From a virus: a stretch of DNA of 47,415 nucleotides. Below the pieces are notes generated by a model. The model worked only from the letters and a program-made list of their open reading frames with translations, was not told the origin of the DNA and did not search any database. The stretch's first letter is position 1. Each line of letters begins with the position of its first letter. Shown here piece after piece: positions 8,701 to 17,349 of this stretch. The stretch spans positions 1-47,415 of the IMG/VR virus record IMGVR_UViG_3300044568_001517; one strand, 5' to 3'. The translations under genes were made by a program, and so were the position numbers.

Positions 8701-11700
8701 CTTGTTTTGATGATATTCAACATTATCAAATCCGCTTGAAGTAAAATTAAGGCTGATCTCCGCGTCCATAGGAGTAGTAGACAGTCTTTGAATCAGAGCA
8801 TTAAGGCGGTTAACAAACTTAGCCGTTCTATGTGAGAAGGGCAAAGGAGGACTCATCCCGCTTCTTCTTGCTTTCGGGAAAGCCTCTTCGATTGTTTTGC
8901 TATTCCAAGCGTGGAACTCAACAGTGGGGCTGTCGTCAGGTCTGTACTTGAAGATGTTCGATGAGTCTGGGTAGACTCCGATGTTGACGAGCGCGGCGCT
9001 ATCGTTGGCCTTGATTGGGTTCGTAGCCTCGTTGACCTTGAACTTCTCACCATTGATCTCGATGGTTCGCTCGCCGCCCTGTGCGGCAACCTCTCCAGTA
9101 AGGCGGCCCCTCAGAATAGACTCAGCGGCCTTCTTCCCGACAACCTTGATAGGCTTTCTGTCGAAGGCGCCGATGATCTCAAAGATGTTGGTAAGTTTGC
9201 CGTCAGCCGCGCGCTTCTGGGTGATCTGGAAGTTCTTGTCTCCCCACACCACGCCGCCTTCGGACTGGATGATCGGGGTGGCCATCTTTTCCTTGATCCA
9301 CTTGGTGGCCTGTTCGGCCGTAAGGGCTACATTCCCCTTGGTACTGGCCTGACCCTGTCCTGATGCATCGACTCCCAGAGTCTCCGTTGCCCTTCCTCCA
9401 ACTCCGCGCTCGGTGCCAGTTGGAGACCAAGTCGTCCGATTATTCTCGAAGACTGTGGTGTCTCCTGTGAATAGGTCTCCTGTTCGTTCGTTCTCTGCGG
9501 CAAGGGCTGTTTCTCTTTCGAGTCCATTCTTGTACCGCTGAAGTTTGACGGCGAGGCTGACATCTCTGCCGATCTCGGCGCTGTTGAAGGTGTCGAAGGA
9601 GCCACGCGGGACTGTCTCGGAACTGAGGTGGAAGGCATTGAGTCGTAGTTGGGTTCCATAAACTGTAGGGTTCTGAGTGATTAGATCGGCAAGGCCAGTC
9701 TGCCACGCATCCATATACCAGCGGGCGCCTTCCTCGGAAAGAAGATCCTTACTCCCAGTCTGGATCTCCGAGATCTTGCTGAACTCTTTGTAGCGCGCGG
9801 TGATCTCAGGTGTGCAAGCGGCTTGGACGCCGATGTACTTGGTAAGGCCATCGATCTTCTTTTGGATCTCTTTAGCGCCCTTGCTGTTCGGATCCATCTT
9901 GGACATCTCATTGGAGAGTCTGGAGATCTCGGCGGCGTTGGGGTTGCGCGGATCAGGGATCAATGTGAACCCATCGATAAGCGGGTTCTTCTCGGAAAGG
10001 TGTTTCGCGACAAGCATTGCGTCTGCTTGAGACACAGAACCGCCAAACATAACATCGCCAGCAGGTCTAGCGTTGGGATGGTTCGATCCGACAAGTTCGG
10101 CAACGAAGACATCCTTCTGGGAATAGTTCTTAGCCTGAGTGACAAGGTAATCGGCCAGCAAACCAAGTTGATTTTGGACTGTAGGATTAACGCGCTCGGC
10201 CAATTCGTTGGCCTCAGCATTTTCCAAGGCTAACTGGGCCTTCTTCAGATCCTTAGTCTTCGCATTAATCTTCTTCTGCAACTCATCGCGAACTGGGATG
10301 TCAACGGACGCCGACATCTGTTCCGTGTATTGGCGCAGGAGCCTTGCTTCGTTGCTAACCTTTGTCAGTGCATTGCCGCGCGCGTTGGCCAAGATCGTAC
10401 CCTTACCCCTGTGCGCGATCACATCGAACATCAGGGAGTGTTCCGCTCTTCCACCAGAGACGCCAATAGTCTGACCGATGTTCGCGCCTCTAAGGGCATT
10501 GCCTAAAGCGTCTGCGACAAAGCCACTGACCTGTTCGATCTTTTCCTTGGGGAAGGCAAACCTTCTGCCAGATCCTGCCGCGCTCATAGGTACGCCCTTG
10601 ATCTGCGTCAGGCCAACCGCATCGTAAGATCCAGCGAAGCCAGCAACGATTCTGCGGATGTTCTGGTAGTCGTTGATCTTAAAAGGATCGCGAGCGCCAG
10701 AGAACTCAGCCATCGGGCCTTCGAAGGAAGACATCTCCGCGCCGATAGTCTTTGTCCATCCGTTCCTATCCCAGACCCCCTTTTCGTGGAACCAGATCAA
10801 AGCCTGAAGGTCATCGGGCATCATATCCGCAAACTCGCCGCCGCGTTCACGGAGTCGAGCCGCCGCTTTTTCAAAGACAGTCTGGCCAAAGAAGAAGTCG
10901 CCGCCGCCTTCCCACTGTGGGAACTCAGCAGTTCCGTGGTTATGCCACTGGTAGTCTACGCCACCCTCCATAGATGCATTAAGGCGCCAGATCCCTCTCT
11001 TCTTGATCTTAGTGCTGATAATTCTGTGAAGCGTTCTGGCCGCCCACACATCGATGGTGGCCGCGCGCGTTGTGCCAGCAAGGTTGCCAGCAAAATTAGG
11101 AGTCTTCGGCCCTTCGGTAAGTTCGTGCCACAGGTTGTACATAACCTGACCGACCTTAACAGTGTTGGCGTTGTACTTCTTCCCGCTCTTACGGAGCATC
11201 AAGTTGGCCTTGTCTCTAAAGATCCTGCTCTTGGCCGCGTTAAGCCCTTCGGACAACTGGGTAGGAGTCAGTCGGTTACGCGGGGTTGCGTCCAGTTCTT
11301 TAAGTGCTTCAACGAAGTCCTTTACCACCTGCTCAGGGATCGCGTCTTCGCCGTCTAGATTTTTGAAATTAACGATGTCATCCCATTCGTATTCTGTCTT
11401 GTTAATCTCGTTTGCCCTGTTGGCCGCTTCCTTTGCGCGAAGCAGGTCAACCGCTTCGGCCTCAAACTCAGAGACTCCGTTGGAATCTTTGCGGCCAGCC
11501 TTTTCGTGGACTAAGCGAAGTTGATCGTGGATGCGGGTGAGAACCTCGTTGTACTTGCCCTGAGAGAACATCGCCAAAGCCTCTTCCGCTTGCTTGAAGT
11601 TTTCCTTAACTGGGGTTCTGGCCGATGTGGCGCCCTGACCTTCGGCGAACATACCATAGACAGATCCGTAGATGGAGTATCCATCGCGCACCATATTCCT

Positions 11701-14700
11701 GTACCAGCCAAGACCCTTCTTCTTGTCGGGATCCTTAACCGCCTCAAGCGCCTCTTCGACAAGACGCATAGCAACCTCTTCCGCGTGTGCGTTGACGGCA
11801 GGATCGCCCATTCGGTAGTGGTCGGATCCAACAAGCATTTCCATCAAGCCATAGCCAACCTTCTGGAACTTAAGAGTTCTGCGGGTGTCGCCGACCTTGG
11901 CATAGCCGCGCTTAACTTCTAAGTCGTCTGCGGTATACTTGATCTCTTTTCCGTCAGCATCTTTCATTGCTTCTGTCTTGGGAGTTCCGTCCCTATTCAT
12001 AGCAAGTCTGGCAGGAAGCAGTTCTTCATTGTCTCTCTGCATCATTTCAATTGCCGCTAGATGCCCTTCGAACAAACGAAGTTGCGGATGCTTTTCTGCC
12101 CTGAGGTTATCCATCAGGAGTTTATTGTGCATCTTAGTCGCGGCAATGATGGCCTCGGAACTATTTGCGTATGCGTTGTTAGCAACGATCTTGAACTTCT
12201 TAGTCGTGTCTACGAGCAGGTAGTTCCCATCAACCACTGCGACAACGATGCCCTTGTCACCACCCATAAGGTTTGCGCCTAGTTGATTCTGTCCGATCAG
12301 TTGGCGGCGCTGGCTGTCGAGACCAATGAAGTCTTTAGCCTGTTCAATTGTCGAGAACGAGTAAGGCTTATCAAAGTCATTTGCGGCCACGAAGAATCTC
12401 TTGTCCTTCTCTATGATCGTGTACTTGGCTGTAACTGTCTTTGAGATGCCGTCCTTCTTGCCGATCTTCTCATAAGCGTAAGCCGCATTGATCATAGTGA
12501 CTTTCTTGCCGTCCTGCTCGATCACTTTAGGAGCGCCGAAGGAAGGAGGCGAATAGTTGCCAGCGGCCTTTGGATAGAAGTTGGGTTCGTTCAGGCGCCA
12601 GTTCCCAGTGGTAACCGACAAATCCTGCATCAGATCTAATCTAAATGTAGTGAACGCAAAGTCAGGCCCGCGCTCCCAAGCGTGGAAGGGCTTAATGATT
12701 GGGTTGTTGTAGAGGAGCGCTTCTCCGTTAGGGCCAAATCCACCCTTCGGAATGGCGCCCATAATTCTAAACATAATGTCTCTAATGGCGGCGCCTTGCT
12801 CGCCTCCACCAAAGAGTTCTGCGCTGGGCAAGCCTCCATCAGAAAGGTTCTCAGAATAGCGCCTAAGGTGGTGAACCATAACATCCATCGACCCCCCAAA
12901 CAGATCTGCCACATTGACTACGGCGCCGCTAGGAAGGGTATAGGTATTGTTGAACTCATCTGCTCCGCGCTTCAGGATCACGCCTAGGTCGATGCCTGTG
13001 ACCATAATCTCAAAGTGAGGAGTAACAAGATTACCATTCCGATCCTTGCTGGTCATCACGAACTCCATCTTGTACGGAACGATCTCCCTGAATGTGGGAA
13101 GCACCTGATGCTTGGGCTTACGAAGTTGTGCTACAGACCCATCGTCCGCGTAGTATTCGTGCGTAAGCGCGTTGTAGATAAACTGGATCTGACCGCCGCC
13201 GAAACCCTGTCCGCTAATGGCGTTGATTGTATCTCTTAGTACGGAAAGGTTGATGACCTCCTTGGGGAGCAACATCCCACTGTTTTTAAGCGCAGTAAGG
13301 CCAGCATCCGTAAGGACACCGATCCCGCGCTTGTTGCCGTGCTTGTCCTCAGAAATGACGATGCCAGTAACCTTCGGGCCTTGAGCCTCAAGGAGGCCAA
13401 GCATCATCCCGCCGCGCGCGGCTCTCTCCTGCTCTACTAACTCTGGGGACTTAAGTTTGCCGTTAGCGTCCTGCCAATGTTCAAGGCCAGCCCTGCGAAG
13501 CACGGCGCCAAGTTCATTTGCTGGGATAGAAGAAAGATCTAAAGCACTGCCAGCGCCCTTATTGGCCAAGCGCTTCATAAGATCGTCCATAGCCCTTTCG
13601 GCGACAGGATTGATCAGGAACTTTCCATCCTTAGTCTTAAAGATTTCACCGATTGAAGTCTTGCTCACTGCCTTATCGAGGGCGATCTTGTCTGCTCTCA
13701 GTCGTTCAGCCTTTTGTGCGAGCGCTTCCCAGAGAGGCTTGTTGAGGAACTTGGCGACAGTGCCATCGGAATTCCGCACGACAAGTTTCTCCATCGCGCC
13801 CATAGTGCGGCTAAAGTCAGACCCAACTTTCTGTAGTCTCGTAATTAAATCCTTAGTCTCTTTGCTGGATCTGATCGCGTTGACATCTCTGATGCGAAGG
13901 GCGATGCCCTGTCCGTTCAAGTCTTTCTGGGTCTGGAAATCAATGAAGTCCTCAAGTTGGTTAGTGAGCCGTCTGAGTCCATTTCCATTGCCGCCCCTAA
14001 ACAAGAAATCGGATCTGTGCCTCTGAAGGTATGATTCAAAGTAGAATGCGCCGAACTCTTCCGCGTAAAGGTTTAGCAAGTCCTTAGCGCTCTTTACCTG
14101 ATCGGGAGTCGCTTGCTTGTTGTTGATGGTGTCGTAGGCCGTCCTAAGGTCATCAGTGGCAACCTTTGCTCCGTTAGGATCATCGCGGTGTAGCGTATCA
14201 ATATACAACTGTCCGAACTCACGAAGTAGGCTTGGGTCAGCGGCTCCCTGCTGTGCGACAAGAACGCCGTTTTCATCGCCGATGCCGAACATACTATTCC
14301 TGAAATATGAGATAGCCTGTTCCCTCGCGATCAGGTGATTGACCGCGTGGAAGACTTCGTGGCCACCCACTGTGTTAGCCGCCATACCACTGCTTCCAAG
14401 AAGACCAGCCCTGTCGGCGTTGATGTAAATTATCCCATTGCCAGCACCACCTTCGTGGAACACGCCGTTGTAAGCGTTCTGTCTGGTATTGATTCTAGAT
14501 CTTTGCTCCTTGGTTCCGTTCAGTTTGATATCACTAAGCCACTTATTGATCTCAATCGACAGTTCAGCATTTTTCTCGCCAGCGATACGGCGCGTGTCTG
14601 CGGCAAGATCTCTTGTGGCGTCCGATGATGCTTCTGCGATGGCCTGTTGATGTAGGCGTTCAACCTCTGCCTTAAGTTCTCTCACTCTGTACTGTCTGCC

Positions 14701-17349
14701 GCCGATGTTAAAATCAGTATCAAGAACGGCATCGAGCCTCAAAATATTTCCGTTAATATGAGCCGTGTCGCCTTCCCTGTGGAAAATGATCTTGGTGTTG
14801 ATGCCGTTCGCCATTTTGACGGCGCCAACAAGCAGGGGGATTCGGCTCCAGTCTCTGTCAAATTCAGCACCCTTGATAAGGTCTTCTACGATCTGTTCGC
14901 TGACTGTACCCTTTGCCATCTTGCGGGCATCTACAGTTGCTCCAGTATGCGTCCAGACTCCAGATCGGTACTGTGCGAAAGAAGCAATGCCAGCAGATGC
15001 TCCACCAATACCTGCGCCACCCCAGATGCCGTGGACGCCGCCACGATGGCCGTCCTGCATAAACCCAAGGCCATATCCTACGCCAGCGCCGTGCCACGAA
15101 CCCTTAACAAAATCATAGAATGGAGCAGACATCGGCCCCATCACATTGGCGGCAACCTTTGACATCATTCGCGTGGCGCCAGTCAGGGATGTGTCTACGG
15201 CCATAGACTCCAATGTACTTACAAGTCCAGTACCAGTTCTTGCGGCTCCTCTGTAGCCGTACTTTTCAAGCATCCCGCCTACCTCTGCGGCACCTTTCCC
15301 GAAACCCCACATCGCCGCCAACTTAGTGCTTACTCCATATCCTAAAAATGCATCTGTAATGCCAACTGTACGCATCACATACTTAAAGGTGGCGGGGTTA
15401 TAGACCATTCCCAATTTCGGCGCCATAACCTCAGCCAACTTAGAGAGTCCCTGACCAGCCATACCAAAGGCGCCAACCATAACTTTGCCACCCTTGCCGA
15501 CCACCCATCCAGTTACCTTGGTGGCGGCGCCAAGCGTAGCACCCTCAAATGTTTGAAGGTAAGTCCCATAGGTGGCCAGTCTTGTGTTGATCGCATCCTT
15601 AGTCGCAATCCTGATGACTCCGTTCTTAGCGCTCCATTCGGCACCACGGCCGACAGCACCAAGCAATCCCATACCTTCGATCTGGCCAGCCTTAGTGATC
15701 GCAGAAGCGCGGCCTACGAGGCCAGCGGGGTTGATCCGCATCATACCTACATTGGTCAACTCCGCATTGAATGCGCCGTACTTGTACAGGGCCGCTTGCA
15801 TTTCTTCAGTCGTGTAACCAGAAACCATAGCGCCAGCGCGCGCAATAATGTGGGATTTCTCCCCCCGTCCAATTTTTTCAACCTCATCTTGATTCATCAT
15901 CCCTGCGTCAAAATTCGCAACAAGGACTTTGGGATCCGCTAGACTAGGATCTCCATTGATCATACTCCACCAGTCTTTAAATTTGCCGCTTTTAAGATGC
16001 CCCCAAGTGCTTGTCGGATCTAGGACTGGGCCAAACACTTGACGACCAAGCATCTCAGCGCCGCTGACGCCCGCGTCTACGACCCCTACACCAGTAAAGT
16101 TGACTCCCTTTGCAGTAACATCCTTGAGCGCATTAACTGTAATATTATCTCCGTTATCAAACATTCCGTGGCCCCACGCGCGAGTCATCCATTCCGCAGG
16201 ATTGATCTTACCCTGAAGTCCCGCTCTGTTGGCATACATTTCATACGCCTTTTTTTCATCAGCGGTCAACTCTACGAGTTTCTGTTTCTTAGGATTAACA
16301 GTTTTAAAGTTCGGATCAACGAGGGATGAATTATAAAGTCTCTCCTGCCAACTGATTCCTTCGTCTAGACCTTCTAGATCAAAATCAGTGATTCTGAGTG
16401 GCCCCATATCCGTACCAGCGCGGAGCAAGGCGTATGAGTCCCCCTTTGCTTGTCTTACTCTTCTTTCAACAGACGGAACCTCTTCCTTGAGGGCCATCAT
16501 AAAGTCAGCCATTTCAATCCTATTTAATGACGCCAGAATTGCTTGGAATTCAGGGTCTGTTTTCATCCCAGTTTTAGTCAAAAGGTCTGGGGTCTTTTTG
16601 ACCTTTTCGATAAGACCATCTACGACTTCTTTTCTGTAAGCCTTCGGGTTTGCTTTAAATTCTTTGAGCGTTGCCCAGAAAAGTTTAGTGTCAGCAATGC
16701 GCTGTTTGTCGTTCTGCGCCATTCTTTCATCAGAAGATGTAGCCCCGCCATCCCAAGCGCCAAGAATCTGACCGATCGATGGATACCTGCCGATCTTCTT
16801 AGACTTAATGTAACCCCAACCAGCGTGGCCAAGATCCTCATACCAACTAGTTGATTCTCCGTAAGTGTTTCTAATTTGCTCTACGGCCTTGTGGTCTTTA
16901 AGCCCAAGGCGCATCATACCTAACTTGTCGTCATCGTTAAGTGTTCTCCAAGTGCTTCTATCCTTGGCGATCATTGCCCAATTATTCCTAGCGACCATAT
17001 CCTTCTCTGTATCGGTTAGTTCCCTGTGGCCAGCGATAGGGCCGCGCTTTTCAATGCGATCCTTTGATTCAGCAAGAACCCTGTCGTAATGCTCATCGAC
17101 CACGCGCTTGATAGCCGCGTCATCTGGCGTCAACTGATCCTTGGAAGGGGTGGCGCCACCAGTTACTAGGAATCGGCGAGCATCTGCTTCGTTCTTTTCC
17201 TCTTCTTCCTTGGTAATGGTAGGGGCGCCAAGAGGGGCGCTAGGATCTGGAGCGGCGGCTTCAGCGGCCTTCTTGGCTTCTTCCTCAGGCGTAGAAGCCC
17301 TAAGTCTAAGATCGGCCTCTCCGCTACCTCTAAAATTTAGATCAGCCAT
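2698..17349 (-). CDS. Giant internal virion / ejection polyvalent protein (4,883 aa)
   Basis: One uninterrupted frame of 14.65 kb, about 32% of the genome. Features in order: an acidic Ala/Glu-rich N-terminus; a glycine-rich, weakly hydrophobic zone at about residues 535-795 that could contact membranes; a zinc-peptidase motif HEVFH at 997-1001 with a candidate third ligand near EEFGAFYFE (about 1093-1102); a GPKT...ATIDVWAAR segment at about 2080-2110; a DDLQALIWFHEKG segment at about 2175-2190; a coiled coil at about 2353-2385; then [FY]SPS-linked repeat domains at 3191, 3385, 3609, 3874 and 4072. In gene order it holds the place of T7 gp16, the last internal core protein, ejected with DNA. 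Multi-enzyme 'large polyvalent proteins' are known in phages and are thought to be delivered into the host. The individual domain functions are inference. Confidence 0.85.
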   Translation of the reverse strand: MADLNFRGSGEADLRLRASTPEEEAKKAAEAAAPDPSAPLGAPTITKEEEEKNEADARRFLVTGGATPSKDQLTPDDAAIKRVVDEHYDRVLAESKDRIEKRGPIAGHRELTDTEKDMVARNNWAMIAKDRSTWRTLNDDDKLGMMRLGLKDHKAVEQIRNTYGESTSWYEDLGHAGWGYIKSKKIGRYPSIGQILGAWDGGATSSDERMAQNDKQRIADTKLFWATLKEFKANPKAYRKEVVDGLIEKVKKTPDLLTKTGMKTDPEFQAILASLNRIEMADFMMALKEEVPSVERRVRQAKGDSYALLRAGTDMGPLRITDFDLEGLDEGISWQERLYNSSLVDPNFKTVNPKKQKLVELTADEKKAYEMYANRAGLQGKINPAEWMTRAWGHGMFDNGDNITVNALKDVTAKGVNFTGVGVVDAGVSGAEMLGRQVFGPVLDPTSTWGHLKSGKFKDWWSMINGDPSLADPKVLVANFDAGMMNQDEVEKIGRGEKSHIIARAGAMVSGYTTEEMQAALYKYGAFNAELTNVGMMRINPAGLVGRASAITKAGQIEGMGLLGAVGRGAEWSAKNGVIRIATKDAINTRLATYGTYLQTFEGATLGAATKVTGWVVGKGGKVMVGAFGMAGQGLSKLAEVMAPKLGMVYNPATFKYVMRTVGITDAFLGYGVSTKLAAMWGFGKGAAEVGGMLEKYGYRGAARTGTGLVSTLESMAVDTSLTGATRMMSKVAANVMGPMSAPFYDFVKGSWHGAGVGYGLGFMQDGHRGGVHGIWGGAGIGGASAGIASFAQYRSGVWTHTGATVDARKMAKGTVSEQIVEDLIKGAEFDRDWSRIPLLVGAVKMANGINTKIIFHREGDTAHINGNILRLDAVLDTDFNIGGRQYRVRELKAEVERLHQQAIAEASSDATRDLAADTRRIAGEKNAELSIEINKWLSDIKLNGTKEQRSRINTRQNAYNGVFHEGGAGNGIIYINADRAGLLGSSGMAANTVGGHEVFHAVNHLIAREQAISYFRNSMFGIGDENGVLVAQQGAADPSLLREFGQLYIDTLHRDDPNGAKVATDDLRTAYDTINNKQATPDQVKSAKDLLNLYAEEFGAFYFESYLQRHRSDFLFRGGNGNGLRRLTNQLEDFIDFQTQKDLNGQGIALRIRDVNAIRSSKETKDLITRLQKVGSDFSRTMGAMEKLVVRNSDGTVAKFLNKPLWEALAQKAERLRADKIALDKAVSKTSIGEIFKTKDGKFLINPVAERAMDDLMKRLANKGAGSALDLSSIPANELGAVLRRAGLEHWQDANGKLKSPELVEQERAARGGMMLGLLEAQGPKVTGIVISEDKHGNKRGIGVLTDAGLTALKNSGMLLPKEVINLSVLRDTINAISGQGFGGGQIQFIYNALTHEYYADDGSVAQLRKPKHQVLPTFREIVPYKMEFVMTSKDRNGNLVTPHFEIMVTGIDLGVILKRGADEFNNTYTLPSGAVVNVADLFGGSMDVMVHHLRRYSENLSDGGLPSAELFGGGEQGAAIRDIMFRIMGAIPKGGFGPNGEALLYNNPIIKPFHAWERGPDFAFTTFRLDLMQDLSVTTGNWRLNEPNFYPKAAGNYSPPSFGAPKVIEQDGKKVTMINAAYAYEKIGKKDGISKTVTAKYTIIEKDKRFFVAANDFDKPYSFSTIEQAKDFIGLDSQRRQLIGQNQLGANLMGGDKGIVVAVVDGNYLLVDTTKKFKIVANNAYANSSEAIIAATKMHNKLLMDNLRAEKHPQLRLFEGHLAAIEMMQRDNEELLPARLAMNRDGTPKTEAMKDADGKEIKYTADDLEVKRGYAKVGDTRRTLKFQKVGYGLMEMLVGSDHYRMGDPAVNAHAEEVAMRLVEEALEAVKDPDKKKGLGWYRNMVRDGYSIYGSVYGMFAEGQGATSARTPVKENFKQAEEALAMFSQGKYNEVLTRIHDQLRLVHEKAGRKDSNGVSEFEAEAVDLLRAKEAANRANEINKTEYEWDDIVNFKNLDGEDAIPEQVVKDFVEALKELDATPRNRLTPTQLSEGLNAAKSRIFRDKANLMLRKSGKKYNANTVKVGQVMYNLWHELTEGPKTPNFAGNLAGTTRAATIDVWAARTLHRIISTKIKKRGIWRLNASMEGGVDYQWHNHGTAEFPQWEGGGDFFFGQTVFEKAAARLRERGGEFADMMPDDLQALIWFHEKGVWDRNGWTKTIGAEMSSFEGPMAEFSGARDPFKINDYQNIRRIVAGFAGSYDAVGLTQIKGVPMSAAGSGRRFAFPKEKIEQVSGFVADALGNALRGANIGQTIGVSGGRAEHSLMFDVIAHRGKGTILANARGNALTKVSNEARLLRQYTEQMSASVDIPVRDELQKKINAKTKDLKKAQLALENAEANELAERVNPTVQNQLGLLADYLVTQAKNYSQKDVFVAELVGSNHPNARPAGDVMFGGSVSQADAMLVAKHLSEKNPLIDGFTLIPDPRNPNAAEISRLSNEMSKMDPNSKGAKEIQKKIDGLTKYIGVQAACTPEITARYKEFSKISEIQTGSKDLLSEEGARWYMDAWQTGLADLITQNPTVYGTQLRLNAFHLSSETVPRGSFDTFNSAEIGRDVSLAVKLQRYKNGLERETALAAENERTGDLFTGDTTVFENNRTTWSPTGTERGVGGRATETLGVDASGQGQASTKGNVALTAEQATKWIKEKMATPIIQSEGGVVWGDKNFQITQKRAADGKLTNIFEIIGAFDRKPIKVVGKKAAESILRGRLTGEVAAQGGERTIEINGEKFKVNEATNPIKANDSAALVNIGVYPDSSNIFKYRPDDSPTVEFHAWNSKTIEEAFPKARRSGMSPPLPFSHRTAKFVNRLNALIQRLSTTPMDAEISLNFTSSGFDNVEYHQNKPWGTYYSRNFDVAIVATAPSTSSSTGRHAYRISDTHGQVSANDVTDQQLYLSSPVAGPANLVTQPKDAPNRTPFDVGHIGGTHAMDGTTYNTVKALDGILNDPALMAEINQAYATFRSQPYNRNISEFAYTRDWLTSKFDALRNKYIDRQSELSKQGLAWEPSGLEVKELRDIKDQYHRIEELRKGLVRSTYPALASHLNIPQTLKNMYDLAYEVQGAGDAVNSEVGARFKAAGLLGEGTRGLDSYIVDKTGAVFKNRRNTYGEGNTRHQMHDSNNTDTRDSATAIAINTGERASANITTYVDPTRLFSPSNITFERAFNDSASKGRGNLFSDYAEHNLPRNAIVSYEADSAGNIRVEAKNSETGNIVMSFQISASNPNKEVTVSQAFVAETPEGIASRRESKWYKEETDSRGILRFAAGRSAGRQIVVDELAGHPDLKTSVVRETLERLRHTGTKSMFYDSFDAQNIHAAIKDAFGKDPELSQEGWEADEDGWNIDPKTKYSPSFVPFERLFDETGVKSGDQFWSKTAARALAGNYSLDFEQVKDAELREGMDDAPMGANGMNPKDNPMSFITLIDNGYRGESAAEFYLMQNREAPEGRPNEARQMAVLQMRKKADHITIEPIIGALAEIVERLKMAGVTQLWIPKQGMTAADHRKMTDKFVDTMTKLHENEYDVDAAEADRLTTVDEHDGLRIVFAGSKNPLPSPLTTKNGPVDIYRIDRSRKYSPSFIRFDQAFPSDTANLKNGGLFSDRARESLGGFDFNTSGLYATQNRKAVRDTQGRFKGSRVSLTDAAGKEVFGIIVRTSESASGRDVSGKAELKFFKFDDPTRRRAKPIGNDIISMRGGPRRQVEGAMNEPAADNKLLKGFLSEIVERLKYAGFNQVSFDYSTAAKDSFVTEDFASNEDGVIRGRRIGKAQELLAEVMGENPTIAAAKQDAQGMIPTLDTRASVGDMYSKGSMTAFTEGDSVNGKYVTKEWLPAWQINPKRKYSPSGHPEDSFVDRILKVNIEKFGLTRDPYEGGYLLPNGSMLDLSGRRDASGFKREGDYYVPSGRNGRDDFVGQRYTDHREVILPDGINAPVGAHEASRYNMVKAMQATGAIRMSQARDHTLLDIGLKPTSSQLSMIKDLIRDSNDKRSIQLDLRDTTRPDENGWEREAGLSYPEGTDPNKVVRDINRFYAGNDVKPDFSPSGYGSAESMAAGSDMGVGAKYKENPYMASSMYYSVFKSGAIKQGQSADWWAYWGQNGGTLEDLVFVWQMAHDVNADSKSISQADFRDLVTRQLAHGNLKWEKMTPREQNALDMFLFMDAYSSTTYEKGADNLGRELLSNQITLDVRNERSNAAADAETNLMVMGDRWQSTSPDFSTVIEEWNHMLYGSMMHRDAGEHRSWDVLLNPPSLMDSRRQAAGSRTKRRFNMTEGEATEEGLSPIPKIALYKDAPSYVAAMRNAMAERLAFMKEQHTKSSKLYRSMNNVDLPADTSQELTRDIIRQAAFHTIVESWLRILEGTQARDMASMRDSIYVRSARKKLGREPSAADIAFEVDPKRFRADGTPRTKLPYGMSTTNPLPDVGGAGYKYAIENPRTYSDPKGSAWAKDYNFVTIVEYVAGILKSPQTQVYLTDLPPMEKSPLDDILQHLEKNGEGEGKQYATELNSLWSKSLNAFQQLLASVRLYAQVFSSKTNWKDKMLRGEVDPRKAALENYSAAPENKKRTLLDDAVKAAFLIRPRSLTTETTTYQRRNQGTTETATFTSSGLDAVARALQSVRTRENVRDNEGTIQMGTEGAIGQFMEARKKIAEGEGFVAQQAEQARINAVLEANRKARMKGTKEGEKEALKLYAPKRSENTVIFVPSRRLFWALMTDAQMHKQDSRWDGRGSYDLDAQNSIHISYKATEGKAAEVWKSFDTPEIRDLVAQYKRLQTDGISGSLEIPHLYKVDGSYGWNQPQLTHDQGAMMTRTQQESWIKAMALHAPDDLIPIQVPKKNAEWFKKHFGPDPTPSK
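5731..7779 (-). repeat. Three diverged tandem domains in the giant protein
   Basis: These are residues 3191-3873 of the giant protein. Three blocks each open with [FY]SPS[NF]-[IV]-x-F-[ED]-[RQ]-[AL]-F (at 3191, 3385 and 3609). Each closes with a helix of the type E-x-x-E-R-L-[KR]-x-x-G (ETLERLRHTG, EIVERLKMAG, EIVERLKYAG) followed by a hydrophobic strand. Block lengths are 194, 224 and 265 residues. Further YSPSG and FSPSG linkers at 3874 and 4072 start different domains. The blocks are too diverged to be a recent duplication. Confidence 0.7.
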
